Both the position numbers and the translations under genes were made by a program. A stretch of 15,994 bases of DNA, taken from NCBI GenBank assembly GCA_020721025.1, contig DYNO01000046.1:2157-18150 (forward strand), written 5' to 3'. The notes below the pieces were generated by a model. That model was not told the DNA's origin, made no database searches, and saw only the letters and a list, made by a program, of their open reading frames with translations. Of the stretch, positions 8,601-13,691 are shown in pieces (position 1 is the first letter of the stretch; every line of letters begins with the position of its first letter). Origin of the DNA: Thiomargarita sp. GTDB lineage: Bacteria; Pseudomonadota; Gammaproteobacteria; Beggiatoales; Beggiatoaceae.

Positions 8601-10036
8601 GCTGAAACAAAAGTAGTATCGGCGGGCAGGGTATCAATCACTTTCACGGCGGTAGCGTTGCTGGCACCCTTGTTGGTCACTGTCATCGTGTAGGTTAAAT
8701 TGCTGGTGATTGCAACGGGAGTATTCGGTTGTTGCCCGTCGGTCAAGGTAATTTCTAAATCGGCAGTGACGTTGCTGAGTACGTTGATGGCATTGCTGAC
8801 TAAGGCTGCGGCATACACTTGTCCACCAAAAACGGTAACTGCGGTCGGTTGATTGAGTTGGGTGATGCCATTAACACCTTGTTTCACCGCTTCTTTGAAA
8901 GTCAAACTACCGTCAGGATTGCGAGTGAACATGACCAACGCGCTGTCCTGTACGCCTGCGACATAGACCGCATCATTCATCGCTATGATGCCCCGCGCGC
9001 CACTTAACCCGTTGACATTATTGACTCCATTTTTATAAACCGCTTGATTGCTCAATGTGCCATCGGCATTGCGAATAAATGCAACCACACTGCTGCTGTT
9101 GGTGCCGGCATTGGCACCTTTGTTGTTGTCGGGATTAGTATTGCTGGCGACATATAATGATTTACCGTCGGGACTGATGCTGAGTTGATACGCACCAAGT
9201 AAACCCGTCACGCCGCCGGTGCCTTCCTTAATCGTTTGTAAAAATCCTAATTCGCCCAATGCAACATCACGTTTGAAAACCACGACGGCATTGTCTAAGC
9301 CACTGGCAATATAGATAAAATTGTTGTCTGGACTGAGCGTGACTGCACTCGCGCCATTCAAGCCGCTGAGATTATTCACGCCATTTTTCTGAGTTTGCAA
9401 TAGCGCAGTTAGAAAACCGGCAGCGGGATCGCGGGCAAATACGGTAATGGCGTTGTCATCGACTCCTGTGACGTAAAGCCGATCTTCACTGACTGCAACG
9501 GAAGTCGCCCCTGCTAAACCTTGAATCACGGTAACACCGTCTGCCATTGTCTCGCCATTTCTGAGCAGTTGCGCTAGGGTTAATTGTCCTGTGGTGAGAT
9601 TGCGGGTGAAGGCAATGACAGCACTATCGACTCGGCTGGCAACATAAACGTGCTTACCGCTGGCACTGATGGCGATGTCATTGGCTCCTTTTAAACCTTG
9701 CATTTGATCAACCCCATCCTTAATCGCTTGCACAAAGGTTAATTTACCATTGTTTACATCTCGATTAAATACCACGACGCTGTTGTCTAAAAATCCAGTG
9801 GCATAGGCATTTTTTCCGTCTGGACTGATCTTGATGCTACTGGCTTGTTTTAATCCACTGATTGTTAAATTATTGCTATCTTGGGTTTCATTGACCTTAG
9901 TTTCAATCAATGTCAGCGCGTGAGCTGGAAAAGTGAGGGTAAACAGGAATAGCAATGCTATCCAATTGAATAATCTGATTTTTAGCAGCGAGTCAACCGT
10001 AAAGCCGACACTCGCCAATCGAGGAGAAAAATACAT
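2633..10036 (-). CDS. Giant secreted protein: two beta-propellers, eight DUF11 repeats, beta-helix and duplicated C-terminal module
   Basis: The product is 2467 aa from the preferred start. Residues 1-40 are a long signal peptide ending in FTLTFPAHA, so it is exported. Residues 58-418 form seven blades of about 48 residues with the pattern A-x-x-x-x-SPDG-K-x-x-YVAS-x-x-D-N-x-V-x-VF-x-R, as in lactonase/YVTN-type propellers. Residues 425-1180 are six DUF11 (TIGR01451-like) Ig-fold repeats, each opening with ADL-type strands and carrying YTxTVTNxGP and LP motifs. Residues 1187-1535 are a second set of seven blades. Residues 1538-1780 are two more DUF11 repeats. Residues 1790-1960 are Gly/Asn/Thr-rich short repeats (SGTITNNGIIDGAQ) typical of a right-handed beta-helix. 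Residues 1966-2220 and 2221-2467 are two copies of one module. No LPXTG, membrane anchor or enzyme motif was seen, so a surface, matrix or adhesion role is likely but unproven. The frame is intact throughout, and it appears to be a single-gene transcript. Confidence 0.93.
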   Translation of the reverse strand: MYFSPRLASVGFTVDSLLKIRLFNWIALLFLFTLTFPAHALTLIETKVNETQDSNNLTISGLKQASSIKISPDGKNAYATGFLDNSVVVFNRDVNNGKLTFVQAIKDGVDQMQGLKGANDIAISASGKHVYVASRVDSAVIAFTRNLTTGQLTLAQLLRNGETMADGVTVIQGLAGATSVAVSEDRLYVTGVDDNAITVFARDPAAGFLTALLQTQKNGVNNLSGLNGASAVTLSPDNNFIYIASGLDNAVVVFKRDVALGELGFLQTIKEGTGGVTGLLGAYQLSISPDGKSLYVASNTNPDNNKGANAGTNSSSVVAFIRNADGTLSNQAVYKNGVNNVNGLSGARGIIAMNDAVYVAGVQDSALVMFTRNPDGSLTFKEAVKQGVNGITQLNQPTAVTVFGGQVYAAALVSNAINVLSNVTADLEITLTDGQQPNTPVAITSNLTYTMTVTNKGASNATAVKVIDTLPADTTFVSAIPAGCTHQSGVVTCDLGNLALNASTTATVVIKTPSVVGTGKLTNKVAVSAAEADNNIANNTAEFTNTLQASVPSADVQVAVITNPNISNVNVSSAVSYEITVTNHGPDIASNIILTNTLPTNFTFVNASETNCTAATGKVTCPIESLAKAATKTVKINTTAPTTATTATFNATVSNSAQRDPQTANNSANKDITVAQINLDLAVLNELATPTSIAVNNKITYQLNVSNSGTNDASNAVLTATLPTQLAFSKIQPAECKETSGKINCDFGTMTAGKVIPISLEVMGVQTGLNIPLTFSVSGNGSDTNSANNSKTLKVNVTGEVADLVVTIQESGNPVEMTKPFTYTVATVNNGPYPTRIKLDGIVSGSSVSVGVPKSDKTEDVCSGGTNFSCNLILLAAGEKREVKLEVTPTSLGIVKLDVTASSIEKYYDPTSPNTVSKEVSVGNATADISVDLTAAPTPVFLGNNLTYKAIVKNIGPSQATGVIFNQTLPDVTLVSAQADQGLPCTETSGTINCNIGSLDSGQEAVVIVAVTPKTIGKLSTTVIATSEMLDTDSSNNNKTLDADVTQTVANLTLTGSAAPDPVLVENILTYSFVVKNLGADTANQVNVISTLAENVNFVNAVVEPANKGSCTRQNNIVTCIIGNLLKDTETATVKIDVKPTVAGNLINNAVVRSQEADSDTKNNTVTISTRVNNPASLSSNGTTSNGVDGVQGLLQINDLASSPDGAFLYAVGLGSNSLVTFKRRSDGSLEQIQVLIDGSNGVDGLSSASGVTVTPDGKNVYVTGFTDNSIAVFSRNVASGALDFVELHRDSIAGVDGLSGAFAVKATDKFVYVASVNSNGIAAFSRDATTGKLTFIQSLKNGAGASGLGRASALTLSPDSAQLYVISGQDDTFSIFNIDATTGKLTFAQNFTNGQNGVQGLDSASGVATNPTETQLYVTGGGIDDAVSVFNRDIATGKITYSQTLRNKENGVQYLNGAYSVAVSPKGDYVYVSSSDDSSLTIFSQANGQLRYVDALKNGTDGINGLGGARAVLTVGGYVYVAGFTENSIASFRIASSDLELTLAKNNDTPKLGDKIVYTLTLLNKGQDRATDSAVKITLPANTEVVSSLTTVGSCDTQETVMNCSIGTLDVGASALLTITLKPTVAGAFALSAIASASQYDPTLPNEVTDNMNILAVADVQVSMTATPADIAVGSELVFTSVIQNTGPNAATNLIAVDTLPDNAKLIAAKLGDNSTICTVANNLLTCPIGTLDTGKTVNLEVTVSPTAAGSVINSVTITSDTADPTTPNTATQTVTARPNVIEELIDNTGKTLNNYTIALTGAVSGGTVSGMIMNQGLLLDVTIAANTTVTGGGKLSGTITNNGIIDGAQLLSETVINGGVIRGQIIGFPDKPATIVAQIEAGTRLSNVIIGVGSVVNPNIVLGENVKFANALAIPTGLNLTAAYPILSNPTLSSTAIDLNQDVIVNGKNLLQEINALPELSNNGLAYTQTANGTLILITGSEHIVLTPIRVTQAQPEQSPSIEQHPDGSVSFITESRREILAQPAVEDATALQTELQKLGLNTMQMDAEGTLKMPVSSQMYYVARADKITNVASAFEPLGLLFTASPWLKNNQLAALHFVETEGILRRQQILYPTAAHPTELWQALRGIPGASAVTFNNNGTITVKVNRQTYTAVFDYQVQQGAANHVPQMLFIADQNGDGTEDIRMIYTNGDRQIIYLVPQPAWLSELPFIPDMQTLGLSVTQTNDGNLLFTQDIACVTPCQVSTSGIRSLHQVVNIQQIDDNTPMSVTVNPDGSALFITDSGRKITTQPLMQDFAGLQAGLNKWGLQVQAEDNGQLAIFAGNLQFSARPALISTLAPLSSAIGVYLQPSSLPNVNNVLQIFRDDTGTKRQQWLYPAARDTEALNQFLKAMPKVTSVALNNDGTILINKQDSKIHGVLDYGLTAGGLATGSVQFTQGTDFNGDGLADYLITYADGLKQIMYQLP
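2636..4141 (-). repeat. Tandem duplication encoding the C-terminal module of the giant protein
   Basis: Copy 1 (3377-4141, 255 residues with linker) and copy 2 (2636-3376, 247 residues) align along their length. Shared landmarks are GLxxTQTxxG at the start, HPDGSVSFIT / NPDGSALFIT, RRQQILYP / KRQQWLYP, NNNGTI / NNDGTI, FDYQV / LDYGL, and an ending of DxNGDGxxD followed by Y-x-x-G-x-x-Q-x-x-Y. The DQNGDGTED and DFNGDGLAD loops fit the DxNxDGxxD calcium-binding pattern. The copies have diverged a lot, so the duplication is old. Confidence 0.85.
6490..8764 (-). repeat. Six tandem DUF11-type repeat units between the propellers
   Basis: These are units of roughly 120-130 codons. Each starts with A-D/N-L/V-x-V/L-type strands, has a TYxxxVxNxG block and a TLP block, and carries a pair of cysteines 7-8 residues apart just before the G-x-L stretch. 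Two further units lie at about 4700-5425, after the second propeller. DUF11 repeats are usual in large exported or surface proteins. Confidence 0.85.
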
Positions 10037-10041
10037 GGTTG

Positions 10042-10046
10042 TCTCC
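10042..10046 (-). promoter_or_regulatory. Ribosome binding site that decides the start of the giant gene
   Basis: On the minus strand the sequence reads ATGGAGACAACCATG. The GGAGA lies 5 bases before the second ATG (10036). An upstream in-frame ATG at 10048 would use its own codons as the binding site, so the 10036 start is favoured. The longest open frame, from 10123, would give an unnatural leader before the signal peptide. Confidence 0.65.
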
Positions 10047-10074
10047 ATAAACTTTGTTGGGATGATTGATGAAT

Positions 10075-10103
10075 AGTATAACTGAAATAGATAGTTATAG
10101 AAA
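10075..10103 (-). promoter_or_regulatory. Possible sigma70 promoter of the giant gene
   Basis: On the minus strand, TATACT (10080-10075, 5 of 6 consensus) is preceded after 17 bases by TTTCTA (10103-10098, only 3 of 6). It lies about 39 bases before the chosen ATG. The weak -35 makes this tentative, or implies help from an activator. Confidence 0.25.
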
Positions 10104-10409
10104 CTTATTAAAGTTAATATCACAGTTCAGTGAGTATCTTATTTATTTTACGAACAATTTTTGTCTGAACCTTAATTTTCCTAATTATCTTAATTTAAGG
10201 CTAGTCACTCAGTTGAACTTGGTAATGAGCTTTAATTTCAATTAGGTTAATTATGAAAATTACGGTTCAGATATCGGGTATGTAATTTGCTGTGTCACAG
10301 ATCATCTCGTTTAACTTAGAACTTCTACACTCTGCTATAGCTTAACTATAAACAAATTTTAATGCAAGTGTAGTGCATAACGTAGCGATTCAAACAGAGG
10401 ACAATCGTC

Positions 10410-10499
10410 ATGTGTTTCTTGAACAAATTGCTCACATTTTTCATCATCAGTTTACTGTGGTTGAGCAGCACGGCTTGTAGGGTTGACAACTATCACTAA
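10410..10499 (+). CDS. Very small lipoprotein-like peptide, 29 aa, possibly truncated
   Basis: ATG at 10410 is preceded by AGAGGA, 9 bases upstream. The product begins MCFLNKLLTFFIISLLWL, a short basic start and a hydrophobic core, then SSTAC at residues 19-23, close to a lipobox with Cys23 as the candidate lipidated residue. Only six residues (RVDNYH) follow the cysteine. The layout resembles entericidin-type small lipoproteins, but those have a mature part of about 20-30 residues. Here the frame runs into a promoter-bearing inverted repeat and stops, so the gene may have lost its 3' half to an insertion or rearrangement. It is the only plus-strand candidate gene in this region. Confidence 0.5.
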   Translation: MCFLNKLLTFFIISLLWLSSTACRVDNYH

Positions 10500-10511
10500 C
10501 TTTGCTATGAT
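10483..10511 (+). promoter_or_regulatory. Consensus sigma70 promoter
   Basis: TTGACA (10483-10488), a spacer of exactly 17 bases, then TATGAT (10506-10511). This is a perfect -35 and a 5-of-6 -10, directed rightwards. No recognisable ORF follows for several hundred bases, so it may drive a non-coding RNA, a decayed gene, or be the outward promoter of a mobile-element remnant. Confidence 0.5.
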
Positions 10512-10547
10512 TTATTAGGATTTACACCGAATCATAGCAGAGTTAGT
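10495..10547. repeat. 18-bp inverted repeat overlapping the -10 element
   Basis: Arms 10495-10512 and 10530-10547 pair over 18 positions with one T-G exception and a 17-base loop. The arm core reads AACTTTGCTATGATT. The stem covers the -10 box and the likely transcription start, and also the stop codon of the small lipoprotein ORF. It could be an operator, a transcript hairpin, or a transposon end. There is no clear T-run for a terminator. Confidence 0.7.
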
Positions 10548-11032
10548 TTCAATTATCGCTCTTGCTGTTGCGCTATCGGCTTTGCTGCGCTATACTAAAG
10601 TCGAAGTGCTGTAGAAATAGACACCGTTTTATAAAGATACTTGTATCTTATGGCGATAACCAAACCCTTGATACCTAACGAAACGGCGCACGTTTATTTC
10701 TATTAATTAAAGCTATAAGTCCACGACACGATCCGGCGGGACTCTAAATGCACGTAAGAATGACGTAAGACTTGAGTAATCAAGCAGTTGTGTTGACGAC
10801 GTGAACAAAGTGAGAATCATTCGCACATCTTGTCCGAACAATTCATAACTTTTTAGGATCGGAAAGTCGAAGTATTGTGAATGTGAATGTGAATGTGGAA
10901 ATGAAGACGCGGGATCATAGCGAGTTGAGCAAAATCACTGGACTATTTTATTTGAAATGTACTTCAGAGGGTTGGAAAATCTTTCTGGCACAACGAGAAT
11001 CTGAATGATAACAACGGATTATTTCTGAAAGG

Positions 11033-11062
11033 TGTGGGCAACAATAAACGCTGTTACCCACA
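11033..11062 (-). terminator. Hairpin just after the glycine-zipper gene, possible terminator
   Basis: Arms 11033-11043 and 11052-11062 form an 11-bp stem with an 8-base loop. The single non-Watson-Crick pair is G-U when read as minus-strand RNA but C-A on the plus strand, which favours a role in the minus-strand transcript. The hairpin starts 6 bases after the stop codon. The following CCTTTC is a poor T-run, so termination may be weak, or the stem may protect the 3' end. Confidence 0.55.
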
Positions 11063-11068
11063 TTAAAA

Positions 11069-12076
11069 TTATGTAGTGTGCTGTTTGATACTGTCAAGCA
11101 AATATTCAATGCGTTGTTGCTCTGTTTTTGCATCACTCATGCGAAACAAGTACATGATTGCAGCCGATGTTCCAACCACTACCAACGCAGCACCACCCGT
11201 TAATACAGCAACTCCTCCAGCTGCCCCTAATCCACCTGCTGATACGGCACCACCTCCTAACCAAGTTAAGGCGGCACTGGAACTGGAAACAGCAGCACTG
11301 GAAACAACTGCTGTGCTGGCACTGGTTGCAGCTGCTCCCCCAAATAAGCTCGATAGGAAACCTGTTGTTGCCATACCGGCTGCTCCACCCGAAAGCACTG
11401 AAGTCCCTACTAAAGTTGCAGTTCCACCTGCCATACCTAGTCCACCCGCCGACAGTGCGCCACCGCCTAACCATGCTAATGCAGAGCTAAATGCGGCAGC
11501 ACCAGATAAACTTGCAATTGCAGTTCCTGTACTTGCTGTACCTACTGCGGCAGCTAACGACATTAAACCTACTGTGGCTAATCCACCCGTTGCAACTCCT
11601 GCCACTGCCCCGGCTGCCACTGTGCCAACTGTTAATAATGCAGAGCCCCCAGTGACTGCCGCCGCTGTTCCCCCCGCTACAACTGCTAGAGTACTTGCTG
11701 CACTAAAAGAAGTTGCTAAAGCCATCAAGCCCGCAGTTGCCAAACCGCCCGTGACGATTCCAGTTGCGCCCGCTGCTAACATTTGGTGAGAACTATTTGT
11801 GGGAGAAAACATTGAACGGCTTGTTATCGTTCCAAATTCACTCGATACGGCATCATTTGTAGCAGTTGTTACCCGAATTCTTGTATCATTGTTCACATCC
11901 GTTGGAAACATGGGATTGATTTGCAATGATTCCCGCATCGACTGATGAGATGAATATGGTGAAATTTGTCGAGACATTTTCACACCAGTTGCCACGAAGG
12001 GATTGTGATACATCGTCGATTCTGCCCACGCCACGTTCAGCCATAAAGCGAGACTGCACCACACTAAAATTTTCAT
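11069..12076 (-). CDS. Exported Gly/Ala-rich glycine-zipper protein, 335 aa
   Basis: The start at 12076 is set by a GGAGG site 5 bases upstream; an earlier TTG at 12097 would give an unlikely leader. Residues 1-18 are a signal peptide ending in VAWA. Residues 19-95 are a polar, Ser/Thr/Asn-rich region. Residues 98-312 are almost wholly Gly, Ala, Ser, Val and Leu in glycine-zipper patterns, with two internal repeats: TGGLATxGLMxLA near 109-121 and 163-175, and WLGGGAxSAGGLGxAGG at 202-218 and 272-288. A last hydrophobic helix (297-311) is followed by a short charged tail (MSDAKTEQQRIEYLL). Such segments insert into membranes or pack as helices, so a pore-forming, membrane-perturbing or envelope role is possible. 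I cannot assign a family. It lies 17 bases after the gene for the anchored helical protein, hence the same operon. Confidence 0.85.
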   Translation of the reverse strand: MKILVWCSLALWLNVAWAESTMYHNPFVATGVKMSRQISPYSSHQSMRESLQINPMFPTDVNNDTRIRVTTATNDAVSSEFGTITSRSMFSPTNSSHQMLAAGATGIVTGGLATAGLMALATSFSAASTLAVVAGGTAAAVTGGSALLTVGTVAAGAVAGVATGGLATVGLMSLAAAVGTASTGTAIASLSGAAAFSSALAWLGGGALSAGGLGMAGGTATLVGTSVLSGGAAGMATTGFLSSLFGGAAATSASTAVVSSAAVSSSSAALTWLGGGAVSAGGLGAAGGVAVLTGGAALVVVGTSAAIMYLFRMSDAKTEQQRIEYLLDSIKQHTT

Positions 12077-12093
12077 AACATCCTCCAAGTATT

Positions 12094-13329
12094 TCAAAAA
12101 CGTGATAACTTCTGTTTTCTCATTAATGTCATTTGGGAAGAGATAGCAATTTTCTGTTCGCTATCTAACTTGCCGTAATACGCACTGAATACTTCATTGT
12201 AGGCAGTCGTGGTCGGAAAAGAAAGAAAACGCGTGTCAATCTCGCCGAGAAACCACGGATCCGTTTGCTTACCTTGTTCCTTGAAAATCTTGTAAAAACT
12301 CTCAATTTGCGCAATTGCCCAACGATCATAACGCCGTTGTTGCTCAGTTTGCCAATGAGTGATTTCTGTATTTATCTTCTCCATAACTTCTTGTGCTTGC
12401 TGTAAAAATTCTGGAGAAGAGAGCTTATTCACCCGTTCAGTCAAAAATTGTCGCCGTTTCAGCCATGACTGCAAAATATCCTCAGCCTTACCCACTTCCG
12501 TTACCGAAATCGCATCTAATCCCTTATTAATTTCATCCCACACCGCTTTTGATTGATTGCGCAAAATGGTCTGCTTGGTTTTTTCCAAATTTTCCGACAA
12601 CTTAACCACTAACGTCTTTACGCTTTCCACATCTGAAGCCAACAATACCAATTGTTGCAAAATAGATTGGGCAGCGGTCAAATAATAAAAGGTAAATCCG
12701 GAATTGGCAGGTTCATTGACCGCTTGAGTCAGAAAATATTCAACCCGCTTCGTCAATGTGGCAACAGCTTCCTCAGTCTGTAATTTCTCAACCTCTTGAG
12801 CTTTAGGCTGTTTTTCTGCTAAAGCGGTTTCAGTGGTTTGTTTTAACCGATTAATTTCCAGCAACACCTGTTGCAATTGTTCAATTTCCGAGACAGTCAA
12901 ATGAGCTGTTTGGGCACGCAGAAAATTGTCCATATCCGCTAACATCTGCACAGCGGTTTCCAATTCGCCTGTTTCGATCAATTTACGGCAATATTGCAAA
13001 GCACTCTGTTGATAACGCTGTAAAATTTGCCACTCAGGCTTATTTGCCCACGCATTACTAAAATACAATGCAGCATCGGCTAATTTTCCTTGTTGAATGG
13101 AAGATTCTGCCTGAATCAACGCAGTATCAGCAGTTTGTGTGGCAGGGGAGATGACAATACCCGTTTTTTTCGCCAACTCAGTTTTCAACAATTTTAGCTC
13201 AGTTTGCATCTTTTCAAGTTCAGTGGTTAGATTTTGCACAATAGGCAAACTTTTTTTACCTATGCCCACCACAAAACCAACACTTGCACTGATGGCAAGC
13301 AAAATTACTATCAATAATATTCGCATCAT
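12094..13329 (-). CDS. Membrane-anchored coiled-coil/helical-repeat protein, 411 aa
   Basis: Residues about 3-22 (RILLIVILLAISASVGFVVG) form an N-terminal anchor. A coiled-coil stretch follows at 32-56 (TTELEKMQTELKLLKTELAKK). Residues 70-130 look like TPR-type helices (AESSIQQGKLADAALYFSNA), and the rest is long amphipathic helices rich in Gln, Glu and Lys. Anchor plus coiled coil recalls HemX-like or other scaffold proteins, but there is no sequence match I can name. Two adjacent ATG codons (13329 and 13326) could both start translation and no strong ribosome binding site separates them. The stop is followed after 17 bases by the glycine-zipper gene, so the two proteins probably work together at the envelope, for instance as scaffold and membrane-inserting partner. 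That is inference from the context. Confidence 0.85.
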   Translation of the reverse strand: MMRILLIVILLAISASVGFVVGIGKKSLPIVQNLTTELEKMQTELKLLKTELAKKTGIVISPATQTADTALIQAESSIQQGKLADAALYFSNAWANKPEWQILQRYQQSALQYCRKLIETGELETAVQMLADMDNFLRAQTAHLTVSEIEQLQQVLLEINRLKQTTETALAEKQPKAQEVEKLQTEEAVATLTKRVEYFLTQAVNEPANSGFTFYYLTAAQSILQQLVLLASDVESVKTLVVKLSENLEKTKQTILRNQSKAVWDEINKGLDAISVTEVGKAEDILQSWLKRRQFLTERVNKLSSPEFLQQAQEVMEKINTEITHWQTEQQRRYDRWAIAQIESFYKIFKEQGKQTDPWFLGEIDTRFLSFPTTTAYNEVFSAYYGKLDSEQKIAISSQMTLMRKQKLSRF

Positions 13330-13691
13330 GGTTGATCTTTGTTATTTAAAAATATGGATAAATTACACCACAAAACGTTCACAACATATCAAATACCATT
13401 TTATAACAAAAAAACAGAAATGATTCCTTAAGCAAAATTTACAAACAGATTCCAGTTGTGTAGGGTGAATAAAATGTATTTTAGTTTTGTCCAATCTACC
13501 AATTTAGCTTAATAAGCAATAATCTAGTGTTTAACTGTCTTATCCCTGAAAATATTCTTTAAAAATCAAATTTTTAATTTAATTTTGTCAAACTGTGATG
13601 AAGAAACTCGCTAATTCTTTTGTGATTCTGTAAAATTCTCATCACTTCATGACTTCTTCATTTTTCATTTTCAATTATCTACGGATAAATA
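13330..13691. other. Divergent intergenic region between the anchored-protein gene and ettA
   Basis: These 362 very AT-rich bases separate two genes transcribed away from each other and must carry both promoters. Candidates are weak: TTGGAC near 13490 on the minus strand and TTGTCA near 13587 on the plus strand, neither with a good -10 at the right distance. No ORF, RNA gene or strong hairpin was seen. Confidence 0.55.

Larger units (their letters stand above)
10104..11068. other. Long, mostly non-coding region
   Basis: Nearly 1 kb with only one small supported ORF (10410-10499). Bases 10104-10409 are AT-rich and hold a degenerate motif TTTTTGTCTGAACC (10158-10171) and a dyad TATAGcttaaCTATA near 10336-10350. 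Bases 10548-10940 hold a 16-base dyad AAGATACTTGTATCTT (10634-10649), a small stem CTTGA-GTAA-TCAAG (10771-10784) and three GTGAAT hexamers (10877-10894). I see no convincing gene in either strand between 10500 and 11068. An open stretch at about 10520-10612 could encode a hydrophobic segment (LVSIIALAVALSALLRYTK) but has no usual start codon. Confidence 0.6.

Noticed and set aside
10037..10123. N-terminal extension of the giant protein from the ATG at 10123
   Set aside because: The extra 29 residues precede a good signal peptide and include the region where the promoter and ribosome binding site lie. The GGAGA before 10036 fits better.
10650..10706. 18-codon plus-strand ORF starting MAITKPLIPN
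   Set aside because: No ribosome binding site and too short to support; it directly follows a dyad and could be chance.
10948..11136. 62-codon minus-strand ORF
   Set aside because: It overlaps the end of the glycine-zipper gene out of frame and covers the hairpin after its stop; no ribosome binding site.
11076..11789. 237-codon plus-strand open frame rich in Ala and Pro
   Set aside because: It is exactly antisense to the glycine-zipper gene. The Gly/Ala codons of that gene read as Pro/Ala on the other strand; there is no ribosome binding site and the composition is purely a mirror.
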